Below, piece by piece: positions 24,346-32,585 of a stretch of 64,000 bases of DNA. Position numbers and translations under genes: made by a program. Position 1 is the stretch's first letter; the number at the start of each line of letters is the position of its first letter. The notes under the pieces are model-generated. The model was not told where the DNA came from, did no database searches, and was given only the letters and a program-made list of their open reading frames with translations. Origin of the DNA: Leisingera aquaemixtae (lineage in GTDB: Bacteria > Pseudomonadota > Alphaproteobacteria > Rhodobacterales > Rhodobacteraceae); the NCBI RefSeq assembly GCF_019801145.1, contig NZ_JAHVJQ010000004.1, positions 62,001 to 126,000 on the forward strand, given 5' to 3'.

Positions 24346-25713
24346 TCAGTCCAGGAACCTCTTGGCGGCCGGCAGGTGCTGCATCAGCAGGTAGTAGGAC
24401 ACACCGGCGGGCAGCAGGCTGGCGTACCAGGAGATGCCGGAGAAGATCAGCGCCGCTGCAACCCCGATGCCCATGGCAATCACCGCGGCCCAGTTCACAC
24501 CTTGGTAGGGGCCGGTCTCGTCATAAAGCTTGTCTAGGTCCAGCTCCTGCCTGCGCAGGACAAAGTAGTCCACCACCAGGATCGCAAAGATCGGGCCCAG
24601 GAAGGCGGAATAGGTCTGGATGAACAGGCTGAGGCCGGCGGCGGATTCATCCTTGACCAGCTCCCAGGGGAAGGTGGCGAAGGCCAGCAGGCCGACGATC
24701 ACCGCAGAGGTCCTGAACTTGATCTTGAAGATATCCATCAACGCATAGGCTGGCGGCACCACGTTGTTCAGGATGTTGGTGGTGACCTGGGCAAAGGCGA
24801 TGAACAGCAGGGTGATGACCAGCAGCGGCTTGTTGTCGACGGCGCTGGAGAACACCTTGATCGGGTCGACCTCGCCAGTGGCGCCGGAGACCATCAGGCC
24901 GATCAGCCCCATGAACAGTGTCGCGGGCAGGATCGAGTTGGCATAGATTGCCACCTGGCGGAACGGACCGACGTTATGGCGCAGCTCGCGCGAGTAGTCC
25001 GACACGTTCAGCATCATGGTGCTGTAGATGCCCAGGAACAGCATGGTGGCTCCCCAGAAAGGTGCGCCCCAGGTGCCTTCGACATTGACCAGATTGGCCG
25101 AAATCTCATCGCCGTATTTGCTGATCACGCTGAAGAACATGTAGACCAGCGAGCCGATGATGAAGACGGAGCCGATGTTCTCCAGCCATTTGATGCCGTG
25201 GAAGCCCAGCACCGACAGGCCGATCTGCAAGAGCTGGAAGCCGATGAAGAACACCACGATGTTGTCGTAGCCAAACAGCGTGTCGGAGACGAGGTTCAGC
25301 GCCCCGGCGCCGATCCAACTCTGGAAGCCGAACCAGACGATAGCCGGAACAGACCGCACCAGCGCGGGCAGGCGGGTGCCGGCAAAGCCGAAAGCGGAGC
25401 GCGCCTGCACCATGAAGGGGATGCCGTATTTGTGGCCGGCCTGGCCGTTGATCATCAACGCAAGGCCGATCACGGTGCAGCCGATGGCGATGGCAACAAA
25501 GGTCTGCAGCAGGTTCAGCGTGCCCACCAGGCCGGAGCCGATGGTGAAGGTGCCGATCGACACGCAGCCGCCCAGCCAGGCAAACAGGTAGGACCACGGA
25601 TCCATGATCCGGGTTTCCTGCGGTGCAAGGCTCTCCTCCCCGATCCCCTTGCTGCTGTGGTCCTCTATGACGCCGCCGGTTGCGGCGGCTTCCAGTTCTG
25701 CGTTCATGGTCAT
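24346..25713 (-). CDS. NCS1 family nucleobase/hydantoin-type permease
   Basis: 455 residues, about 12 membrane helices of the nucleobase:cation symporter-1 (Mhp1/PucI) family. Visible: WSYLFAWLGGCVSIGTFTIG (helix 1), GIPFMVQARSAFGFAGTRLP (the helix 3 signature) and the LPATLFMGLIGLMVSG region. The inner membrane is its site. ATG at 25713 has GGGAGG 6 bases upstream; an in-frame ATG further upstream is rejected. Follows the racemase gene by 22 bases on the same strand. Substrate unknown: hydantoin, allantoin or another nucleobase derivative are likely options given the racemase. Confidence 0.9.
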   Translation of the reverse strand: MTMNAELEAAATGGVIEDHSSKGIGEESLAPQETRIMDPWSYLFAWLGGCVSIGTFTIGSGLVGTLNLLQTFVAIAIGCTVIGLALMINGQAGHKYGIPFMVQARSAFGFAGTRLPALVRSVPAIVWFGFQSWIGAGALNLVSDTLFGYDNIVVFFIGFQLLQIGLSVLGFHGIKWLENIGSVFIIGSLVYMFFSVISKYGDEISANLVNVEGTWGAPFWGATMLFLGIYSTMMLNVSDYSRELRHNVGPFRQVAIYANSILPATLFMGLIGLMVSGATGEVDPIKVFSSAVDNKPLLVITLLFIAFAQVTTNILNNVVPPAYALMDIFKIKFRTSAVIVGLLAFATFPWELVKDESAAGLSLFIQTYSAFLGPIFAILVVDYFVLRRQELDLDKLYDETGPYQGVNWAAVIAMGIGVAAALIFSGISWYASLLPAGVSYYLLMQHLPAAKRFLD

Positions 25714-25735
25714 GTTGTCCTCCCTGACGATACCA

Positions 25736-26434
25736 TTATTTCCGGTTGGGGCGTGCATAGGCGTTGATCTTGCTGGTCTTCAGGCCGCAGCCCGCCAGTG
25801 CTTCGATCATCCGCGTTGCCGCGCTGACCCCGTCGATGACGGGAATGCCTGTCTCCCGGCTGAGCCATTGGGTGAGATCGGCCATTCCGGCACAGCCCAG
25901 CACCACTGCCTCGCAATGGTCCTCCTCGATGGCGCGCAGGATCTCGGCGCGGATCTTCTGGCGCGCGTCCGGCCCTTCTTCCTCCAGAGCCAGCACCGGG
26001 ATCGCGGCAGAGCGCACCCGGCGGCACTGGCGGCTGAGGCCGTAGCCGTGGACCAGATGCTCGATCACCGGCACTGCGCGGGGCAGGGTGGTGACCACGG
26101 TGAAGGAGGTTGCCAGCATGCTGGCCGCCTTCACCGCCGCTTCGCAGATGCCCAGCACCGGGCCGGTCGCCAGCTCGCGGCAGGCGCCGATGCCGGGATC
26201 GTCGAAACAGGCGACGACGATGCCGTCCACGCCCTGCTCCTCACCCGCGGCGACCTGCGCCAGCAGGCCGGGCAGCGACATCGCCTCGTCGAAATGGCCC
26301 TCGATACTGACAGGCGCACCCGCTGCCGTTGCGCCCAGGATGGTGACACCGGGGCTGGCTGCGGCTTCCGCTGCCGCGACGATCTTCCGCGTCATCGACT
26401 CGGTCGAGTTGGGATTGACGACCAGGATTTTCAT
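25736..26434 (-). CDS. Aspartate/glutamate/hydantoin racemase family protein
   Basis: 232 residues, cofactor-independent two-cysteine racemase fold. MKILVVNPNSTESMT is the typical HyuE/allantoin racemase opening. Catalytic Cys76 in VVACFDDPG and Cys181 in VVLGCAGMADLT are both present. Start ATG 26434 preceded by AGGAGG. Co-directional with the NCS1 permease, so probably racemises the imported hydantoin-like substrate. No hydantoinase or allantoinase is in the window, so the rest of the pathway lies elsewhere. Confidence 0.88.
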   Translation of the reverse strand: MKILVVNPNSTESMTRKIVAAAEAAASPGVTILGATAAGAPVSIEGHFDEAMSLPGLLAQVAAGEEQGVDGIVVACFDDPGIGACRELATGPVLGICEAAVKAASMLATSFTVVTTLPRAVPVIEHLVHGYGLSRQCRRVRSAAIPVLALEEEGPDARQKIRAEILRAIEEDHCEAVVLGCAGMADLTQWLSRETGIPVIDGVSAATRMIEALAGCGLKTSKINAYARPNRK

Positions 26435-26456
26435 GCGCTCCTCCTTTGTTGTCATT

Positions 26457-26470
26457 TATTGTTAACAATA
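26457..26470. promoter_or_regulatory. GntR/FadR-type operator palindrome
   Basis: TATTGTTAACAATA is a perfect 14-bp palindrome with a TTGTTAACAA core, matching the TnGTnnnACnA pattern of FadR-subfamily regulators. It lies between the divergent racemase and gntR genes, 22 bases upstream of the racemase start. A partial second copy (TTGATAACA) follows at 26472-26480. Confidence 0.75.
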
Positions 26471-26568
26471 TTTGATAACACGTCAAGCCGAACGGGCCGC
26501 GGCGCCATTGCCAAGCGCCTTGACGGCCCTTAAGTTGCGGCGGCGCAGGAAAACTTTTTTGAGGCTCC

Positions 26569-27264
26569 ATGAAGGATTCTCCCGAAGATCAGATCGTGAA
26601 TGCGATTCTCGATGCGATTGCCGAACAGCGGCTGCCGGCGGGCACCAAGCTGGGCGAGCAGGCGCTGAGCGATCTGTTTTCCTGCAACCGCGCCAATGTG
26701 CGCCGGGCGCTGGCCTCGCTGGCAGCGCAGCAGGTGGTGGAGCTGCGTCCGAACCGCGGCGCCTTTGTGATGACGCCCTCGCCCAAGGAGGCGCGCGACA
26801 TCTTCCAGGCCCGCCGCGCGATTGAGCGCACCATTGCGCGCCATGCCTCGGGGCAGGCCTCGGCGGACGACATCGCCTTTCTGCGGGACAACATCCTGGA
26901 GGAAGCCGAGGCCCGCAAGGCGGGCGACAAACCGGCGGAGCTGCGCGCCTCGCGCCAGTTCCACATGCGGATTGCGCAAATCGCCGGCAATCTGGTGCTG
27001 GAGCGTTTCCTGTCGGAGCTGACCATGCGCAGCACGCTGATCCTGGGGCTTTATTCGCCCACCGGCAGCTCCTCCTGCGCCGAGGATGAGCATGACCGGA
27101 TCGTCGATGCGCTGGAGGCCGGCGATACCGAAAATCTCGTGCAACTGGCCGACGAGCACCTGCGCCATCTGGAGGCGGGTCTGAACTTCGACGAGCCGCC
27201 CGCCGCGCCGATGAGCCTGCAGGAACAGCTGATGGTGCCGCGCCGCACACCGCCGGCCAAGTAA
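26569..27264 (+). CDS. GntR family regulator, FadR/FCD subfamily
   Basis: 231 residues. N-terminal winged helix (LGEQALSDLFSCNRANVRRALASLAAQQVVELRPNRGAFV, seen as its consecutive helices) and a C-terminal all-helical FCD ligand-binding domain. That domain carries metal-binding type residues (RQFHMRIAQ, EDEHDRIVDAL, ADEHLRHLE). Divergent from the racemase/permease operon, which it probably represses through the palindrome at 26457-26470. Ligand unknown, presumably the permease substrate. Confidence 0.9.
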   Translation: MKDSPEDQIVNAILDAIAEQRLPAGTKLGEQALSDLFSCNRANVRRALASLAAQQVVELRPNRGAFVMTPSPKEARDIFQARRAIERTIARHASGQASADDIAFLRDNILEEAEARKAGDKPAELRASRQFHMRIAQIAGNLVLERFLSELTMRSTLILGLYSPTGSSSCAEDEHDRIVDALEAGDTENLVQLADEHLRHLEAGLNFDEPPAAPMSLQEQLMVPRRTPPAK

Positions 27265-27509
27265 GCCGGGCGCCCAGGCCGCGGGTGCGGCCCAATCTTC
27301 TCCCTGATGCCGCACGCACCAGCGCGTGCCGACGGACCCACGAACGGCCGGTCAGCGGGAAATATTACATCCTTAACGTGTGTTTCTGGCCTCCTAGGCC
27401 GATGCGCCGCACTTCCGGCGCCCGGTAGAGTCAATGCAGGCCGGTGCCAATCGGCGCCGCGACCGCCTGAACCGCCGGACTGCCGGCACTTATCTGATGG
27501 GAGACTGAC

Positions 27510-27689
27510 ATGACTGCATATCTGAACATGATGCTGGCTAAGCTGCGCCGCGACGAGCGCGGCGTGACACTGGTGGAATACGGCATTGCCATTGCGCTTG
27601 CCGTGGCTGTCGGCACTGGTGCATTGGCCGCCCTCGGTGTCGAAATTACGACTGCCATGGGTGTGGCTGGCACTGCGATGCCAAACTGA
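27510..27689 (+). CDS. flp: Flp/Fap-type pilin
   Basis: 59-residue prepilin of the Tad pilus. Short charged leader, then the prepilin peptidase site Gly18 and the mature start VTLVEYGIAIALAVAVG with the invariant Glu23-Tyr24 pair, a single hydrophobic helix and a short tail. GGGAGA lies 4-9 bases before the ATG. First gene of the Tad locus, followed by a strong stem-loop, which fits the need for much more pilin than assembly proteins. Confidence 0.93.
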   Translation: MTAYLNMMLAKLRRDERGVTLVEYGIAIALAVAVGTGALAALGVEITTAMGVAGTAMPN

Positions 27690-27719
27690 TTTCGGTTGGG
27701 CTCGCAGGGAAGCCTGCGG

Positions 27720-27751
27720 TGCAGGTTCCGCTAGGGGGAGCGGAACCTGCA
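27720..27751 (+). terminator. 13-bp stem-loop between pilin and assembly genes
   Basis: TGCAGGTTCCGCT (27720-27732) pairs perfectly with AGCGGAACCTGCA (27739-27751), loop AGGGGG, with no T-run. Probably an attenuator or mRNA 3' stabiliser that raises flp transcript over the downstream tad genes. Confidence 0.75.
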
Positions 27752-27880
27752 CACCCAACGCTGCATTGTTACGTGGCGGCAACAAGCTGAGCAGGAAGCA
27801 GAAGCCTGCGGACTCTTTAGTCAAAGAACAGCCGGGACCGTCTTTCTGCGGCACAAGCCAGCGACGAAAGGATATCTGGC

Positions 27881-28693
27881 ATGAACATTTCATCACTACT
27901 CAGCATGATTTCCGGGCTGGCACTGGCCGGCGGCTCTGCCTATGTCGCCAAGGATTACCTTGACGGCCAGACCGTGGCGAACAGCCCAGAAGGGCCGGCG
28001 CTGGTCGAGGTCGTGGTCGCGTCGCAGGATATCTCCTTCGGAACAGCGCTGACGGCGCAATCGCTGACCACCATTTCCTGGCCGGCGGACGCACGGCCTG
28101 CAGACACATTCACCGACTACGGGGCTCTGCTGCCGGATGCCGGCAAGCCGCCGCGCCGCGCCCGCCGCGCCATTGCGCAGGGGGAGCCGATCCGTGCCTC
28201 GAAGATTTCCAACTTCGGCGAAAAGGTCACGATCGTGCAGACGCTCAGCCCGGATCACCGGGCAATGGCTATCAAAGTCAGTGCGGAAACCGCAGTGGGC
28301 GGCTTTGTGACACCAGGCGACAGCGTCGACGTTCTGCTGACCCAGGGTCGCGGTGCCGATCTGAAGACCGTGACCATCCTGCAGAACGCCCGGGTTATCG
28401 GTGTGGACCAGGATGCCAATCAGGAAACCGACAAGCCCGGGGTGGCCCGCACCGTGACGGTGGAAGTCACGCCGGAAGAAGGCCAGCGCCTGGCGCTGGC
28501 ACAGCGGGCAGGCACGCTCAGCCTGACGCTGCGCAATCTGGACGCACCGGAAGAGGAAGTGCCGCTGGATTCAATTGGCCTGCGGGACGTGCTGCGCACA
28601 CTGCGGCCCGAAACGGAAGCGGCCCCGGAGCGGGTGCGCAAGACCGTGCTGATCCGCCGCGGCACCGAAGTGTCCGAAACCGAAATCCGCTGA
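27881..28693 (+). CDS. cpaB: Flp pilus assembly protein CpaB/RcpC
   Basis: 270 residues. N-terminal hydrophobic anchor (LLSMISGLALAGGSAYVA), an SAF domain (VVVASQDISFGTALTAQSL; GEPIRASKI) and the RcpC/CpaB C-terminal domain (MAIKVSAETAVGGFVTPGDS, VDVLLTQ). Periplasmic, normally works with the outer-membrane secretin RcpA/CpaC. No secretin gene follows in this locus, which is unusual. Confidence 0.9.
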   Translation: MNISSLLSMISGLALAGGSAYVAKDYLDGQTVANSPEGPALVEVVVASQDISFGTALTAQSLTTISWPADARPADTFTDYGALLPDAGKPPRRARRAIAQGEPIRASKISNFGEKVTIVQTLSPDHRAMAIKVSAETAVGGFVTPGDSVDVLLTQGRGADLKTVTILQNARVIGVDQDANQETDKPGVARTVTVEVTPEEGQRLALAQRAGTLSLTLRNLDAPEEEVPLDSIGLRDVLRTLRPETEAAPERVRKTVLIRRGTEVSETEIR

Positions 28694-28723
28694 CCGCAAC
28701 CGCCTTTGGAGCTTAGTCAAGCC

Positions 28724-30181
28724 ATGCGCCTGAACACCCGGATAAAACAGTTCGCAAAGGATGACCGCGGCACCATGCTGGTCATCTGGGGGCTGACCTT
28801 TGTGGTCTTTCTGGGAATCGCGGCGATGTCGTTTGACCTGGGCCGCACCGGCATCACCCGCAGCGAGCTGCAGGTGTTCACCGACAATGTGGCGCTGGCG
28901 GCAGCGGGGGAGCTGGACGGCAAGGACGATGCCATCACCCGGGCCCGCGCGGCGGCGGCCAATCTGATCAGCGACCGCAAAACCTTCGGGACGGGTGGAA
29001 GCCTGCTCAGCGGGGATACAGATTACACCCTGACTTTCTATTCCGAACTGCCCGATGATGACACTGCAGCCCTGACGGCGTCCACGACCGACCCGGAAGA
29101 GGCGGCGTTTGTCCGGGCGGTGGCCACCCCCAGCACAGTCGGCGCCACCTATGGTGCCGCCTTTGCGGCGCTGACCGGAAACGCCCGCCCGAATGAACAG
29201 GCGCGCGCCTCATCAGTGGCCGGCTTCACCCAGTATGCCTGCGACATCACCCCGATGATGTTCTGCATCCCGCCGGGATTTTCAGCAGATGCCAGCGTCG
29301 GCGAGATGATCCTGCTGCGCTCCGGCGGCAACGGGGCCGGCTGGGGGCCGGGGGACTTCGGCTTTCTCGACCCGGCCAAGGTGCTGGTCGATGACGAAGG
29401 CCCTTGCGCCGGTTTAAACGGCGCGCAGCTGGACGCCTGCCTGCTGGGGGCCGAGGGCAGCATCACCCAATGCTTCAACCAGCGCGGCGTTGACACCGAA
29501 CCGGGCCAGAAGGTCGGCATCCGCGACGCCATCTTCAATGTCCGCTTTGACATCTACAACGCGATCATGAACGGCAAGCGCAACAATCCTAACTACCGCC
29601 CGGCCCCCAATGTCATCAAGGGCATCGTGCCGAATGGCGCCGGCAGCTGCATTGGCAATAACGAGGACCCCTCGCCCGACACCGTGGGGCTGCCGCGCGA
29701 CGATTGCTTCAACACCGGCGGCTGCTCCCGCTTTGGCGACGGCAACTGGACTGCGGGCCGGATCAACTATGTCGATACCAACTACGGCGGCGTGGACCCG
29801 CATCCCGGTGCCTCCACCCGCTACGAATACTACTTGGCGGAAATCAATGCCGCAGGCGGCCCGGGCAGCAACGGCGCCATCCTGTCCGGCCTGGCTGAGA
29901 CCGGCCGCCCGGTTTGCGCCCCGAACCAGAGCGTGGATCCTGAGCGCCGGGTGATTGTCGTGGCCGCGATCGACTGCGTCGCCAACCCGGTCAGCGGCTC
30001 CACCACAGATGTGCCGGTCGAGGAATTCGTGAAGGTGTTCCTGACCGAACCTGCGGGGGATGACGGCGCCTCGCCGCCGACCCTGGATATCTGGGGCGAG
30101 GTCATTGGCAGCGCCGGCGGCGGTGCCGCGGGCACTGGCGACAGCGGCATCTTCCGCGACGTTGTTCAATTGTACCGGTGA
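28724..30181 (+). CDS. tadG: TadG-like pilus assembly protein
   Basis: 485 residues from the ATG at 28724 (GGAG 12 bases upstream; a TTG at 28706 is possible). N-terminal pseudopilin-like membrane segment (DDRGTMLVIWGLTFVVFLGI) followed by a large extracytoplasmic Cys-containing region rich in Gly, Asn and Pro and without a clear von Willebrand motif. The position between cpaB and tadE and the N-terminal TadE/G-like motif support the name; the C-terminal domain is not recognised. Overlaps the next gene by 4 bases (GTGA). Confidence 0.8.
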   Translation: MRLNTRIKQFAKDDRGTMLVIWGLTFVVFLGIAAMSFDLGRTGITRSELQVFTDNVALAAAGELDGKDDAITRARAAAANLISDRKTFGTGGSLLSGDTDYTLTFYSELPDDDTAALTASTTDPEEAAFVRAVATPSTVGATYGAAFAALTGNARPNEQARASSVAGFTQYACDITPMMFCIPPGFSADASVGEMILLRSGGNGAGWGPGDFGFLDPAKVLVDDEGPCAGLNGAQLDACLLGAEGSITQCFNQRGVDTEPGQKVGIRDAIFNVRFDIYNAIMNGKRNNPNYRPAPNVIKGIVPNGAGSCIGNNEDPSPDTVGLPRDDCFNTGGCSRFGDGNWTAGRINYVDTNYGGVDPHPGASTRYEYYLAEINAAGGPGSNGAILSGLAETGRPVCAPNQSVDPERRVIVVAAIDCVANPVSGSTTDVPVEEFVKVFLTEPAGDDGASPPTLDIWGEVIGSAGGGAAGTGDSGIFRDVVQLYR

Positions 30182-30690
30182 TCGAAATGGCTGAGAGAAG
30201 ACAAATCAGAACCGGCTGGCGCGCTTTCCGCAAAGACGAAAGCGGCGCGGCGCTGGTCGAATTTGCCCTGATGCTGCCGGTGATGCTGCTGATTTTCGCG
30301 GTGATCATCGAAGGCGGGCGGATGATGTGGTCCTATCAGGCGGCGATCTCCGGCGTGCGCGACGCGGCCCGCTATCTGGCCCGGGTGGCGCCGCAGGATA
30401 TCTGCTCCGCCGGCGGCTCGGTGGCAAGTTATCAGCCGCAGCTTCTGGCAATTGTGCGCGAAAGCATCGATGGCGACGCGCTGTTTCCCGCCAGCCTGAA
30501 CGTGGCCTCGGTCACCCCAAGCCTGGCCTGCCATCCGGGCAGCTACCGGGTCTCGCCGGCGCCGGTGGTGGCGGTGCGGGCCAATCTGACCATGACCTTT
30601 CCCTTTGCCGGGATCTTTGCCCTGAACGGCGGCAGCCTGGGCACAATCAATACCGTCATCACGGACCAAAGCCGGGTGTTCGGGACATGA
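30178..30690 (+). CDS. tadE: TadE-like pseudopilin
   Basis: 170 residues. Starts at the GTG overlapping the upstream stop, or at ATG 30187; neither has a strong Shine-Dalgarno. TadE signature ESGAALVEFALMLPVMLLIF with Gly and the +5 Glu, then an external domain with Cys residues. Minor pseudopilin of the Tad pilus, processed by TadV. Its stop overlaps the next start (ATGA). Confidence 0.88.
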   Translation: MIEMAERRQIRTGWRAFRKDESGAALVEFALMLPVMLLIFAVIIEGGRMMWSYQAAISGVRDAARYLARVAPQDICSAGGSVASYQPQLLAIVRESIDGDALFPASLNVASVTPSLACHPGSYRVSPAPVVAVRANLTMTFPFAGIFALNGGSLGTINTVITDQSRVFGT

Positions 30691-31331
30691 GAGGGCTGGG
30701 TCGGGCATATGCGGCCTTGCGCCGGTTCCGCCGCGAGCAGGATGGCGCCACGCTGGTGGAGCTGGGCATCGCGATTCCCTTGTTCCTGTTCCTGTTCATG
30801 GGCCTCATCGATTTCGGCCGGATGGCCTTTCACTATGTGGTGGCAGAGCGGGCGATGAATGTGGCCGCGCGTGTGGCGGCTGTGCGTCCTCCAGCCTGCC
30901 CCGGGGTGCCGGAAATCCACCAGCGCGACCCTTCCGCCACCGGCACCCTGCCCAATTTCGGCACCTCCTGCCGGGCCGGGCCCGACATCTGCCTCGATGC
31001 GGGCACCGTGACTTGCGACGGTTCGGCAGCCAATGCGACGGCCGACGAAATCTGGGGCCTGGTACGCGGCGCGATGCCGCCGGGTGCCACCATCTCTGCG
31101 CTGTCGTTCAGCTACAGCTATGACAGCAACCTGGGCTTCTTGGGTGGGCCTTACGTGCCCGTGGTCACGGTGGAGTTGCAGAACCAGACATTTGAATTCG
31201 TTTCGCCGCTCGGGCGGCTGGCAGCGCTGGCTGGCGCGCCGGCGGGATCGGCCCTGGGCGCCTCGGTGCCGTTCCCCTCAATGAGCGTTTCACTGCCGGG
31301 CGAGGACCTGGCGCTGGGCCAAAGCGGCTGA
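30687..31331 (+). CDS. tadF: TadE/TadF-like pseudopilin
   Basis: 214 residues. QDGATLVELGIAIPLFLFLF is the TadE-type pseudopilin N-terminus, followed by RMAFHYVVAERAMNVAARV and a Cys-rich external domain (four Cys between residues 70 and 115). Second TadE-family gene in tandem, so named TadF by position. Coupled to tadE by a 4-base overlap. Confidence 0.82.
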   Translation: MRGLGRAYAALRRFRREQDGATLVELGIAIPLFLFLFMGLIDFGRMAFHYVVAERAMNVAARVAAVRPPACPGVPEIHQRDPSATGTLPNFGTSCRAGPDICLDAGTVTCDGSAANATADEIWGLVRGAMPPGATISALSFSYSYDSNLGFLGGPYVPVVTVELQNQTFEFVSPLGRLAALAGAPAGSALGASVPFPSMSVSLPGEDLALGQSG

Positions 31332-31354
31332 AGCGGAGAAGAAAGGAGAAAGCG

Positions 31355-32584
31355 ATGCAGGCTGAAACACAATCTATCGTAGTGGTCTCCAAGGATCCGG
31401 CGGTCAGTGCGCTGGTGGCCAGCGTGGCGCAGTTCAGCCCCGGCACTGGGGTCCGGAACTGCGACGCGGCCTTATCCGAGATCAACGGCACTGCGCTGCA
31501 GCTGGCCGAGACCAATGACCTTATCATTTTCCGGGCCGAAGGAGAGGCCGCCCGTGATGCCGCGGCGGTAAGGGAAATCCTGCGCCACACCGGCGGTGCG
31601 GCGCGGATCCTGGCGCTGGCGGATGCCGCGATGCCCTTTGCCGAACTCAGGCAGTTGACCGATGCCGGGGTCCACGAAGTGCTGCCCGACACGGTATCGG
31701 CGGATGAGCTGTCGGCGGCCATCCGCACCTGCCTGAAGGGGCAGGAACCGCAGCAAGCCCTGTCCGGAGCGCGCGGCGGACGCGAGGGAATGGTGATTGC
31801 GGTCAGCCAGTCGTGCGGCGGGGCCGGGGCCACAACGCTGGCCGTGAACCTGGCCGATTGCCTGACCCGGCGCCGCGGGCTGCGCCGGAAGGAAGCGGAG
31901 TTCAAGGTGGCGCTGGTGGATTTCGATCTGCAGTTCGGCACCATCGGCAATTTTCTGGACCTGCCGGCCAACCGCTGTCTCTATGAGTTGGCGAGCGAGG
32001 GGTTCGTGCCCGACCAGGTCTTTGCTGAACAGTCGCTGACAGAGACCGCGCCTGGGCTCTGGGTGCTGGCTTCGCCTGCCGAAATCGCGCCGCTGCATGC
32101 GCTGAAGCCGGAGCAGGTGGAGGCACTGATCGCCCATCTGCGCTTGCAGTACGACTTCGTGGTGATCGGCCTGCCGCGGGCGCTGGCCGAATGGCTGACC
32201 CCGGTGCTGGAGGCCAGCGAGCGGCTGCTGATGGTGACCGGCAGTTCAGTGCCTGCGGTTTGCCAGGCGCGGCGGCTGCTTGATTTCTACGCCGAGAACA
32301 GCATGCGGCTGCAGGCCGACATCGTCATCAGCCGCGAGCGCAAGCCCTTGCTGGCAGCCAGCCATCACAAGGAAGCCGCCAAGCTGCTGCAAAAGCCGTT
32401 CAAATACTGGTTGCCCGATGACCCCTCGGCGGCGGCAGCGGCGGCGGACCAGGGGGTGCCGCTGTCGGCGGCGGCCGGGCGCTCTGCCCTGGCCAAGGCG
32501 GTCCGCCGCCTGTCCAAGGATCTGATCGAGACACGCAATGCCCGCGCCGCAGCGGCGCAGCCCCAGCACGGAAAGGCGGTTTGA
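31355..32584 (+). CDS. tadZ: CpaE/TadZ-like pilus-localising ATPase
   Basis: 409 residues. The N-terminal 130 resemble an atypical receiver domain (IVVVSKDPAVSALVASV ... ARILALADAAMPF). Residues 145-380 form a MinD/ParA-like P-loop domain. The deviant Walker A reads SQSCGGAGATTLAVNLA and lacks the signature Lys of KGGxGxT, as in several TadZ proteins; the Walker B-like strand is VALVDFDLQFGT. Probably positions the TadA motor at the cell pole. Confidence 0.88.
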   Translation: MQAETQSIVVVSKDPAVSALVASVAQFSPGTGVRNCDAALSEINGTALQLAETNDLIIFRAEGEAARDAAAVREILRHTGGAARILALADAAMPFAELRQLTDAGVHEVLPDTVSADELSAAIRTCLKGQEPQQALSGARGGREGMVIAVSQSCGGAGATTLAVNLADCLTRRRGLRRKEAEFKVALVDFDLQFGTIGNFLDLPANRCLYELASEGFVPDQVFAEQSLTETAPGLWVLASPAEIAPLHALKPEQVEALIAHLRLQYDFVVIGLPRALAEWLTPVLEASERLLMVTGSSVPAVCQARRLLDFYAENSMRLQADIVISRERKPLLAASHHKEAAKLLQKPFKYWLPDDPSAAAAAADQGVPLSAAAGRSALAKAVRRLSKDLIETRNARAAAAQPQHGKAV

Positions 32585-32585
32585 G

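Noticed and set aside
31790-31850. Loss of function of TadZ because the Walker A signature lysine is absent
   Set aside because: Known TadZ/CpaE proteins often have a deviant Walker A, so this is normal for the family.
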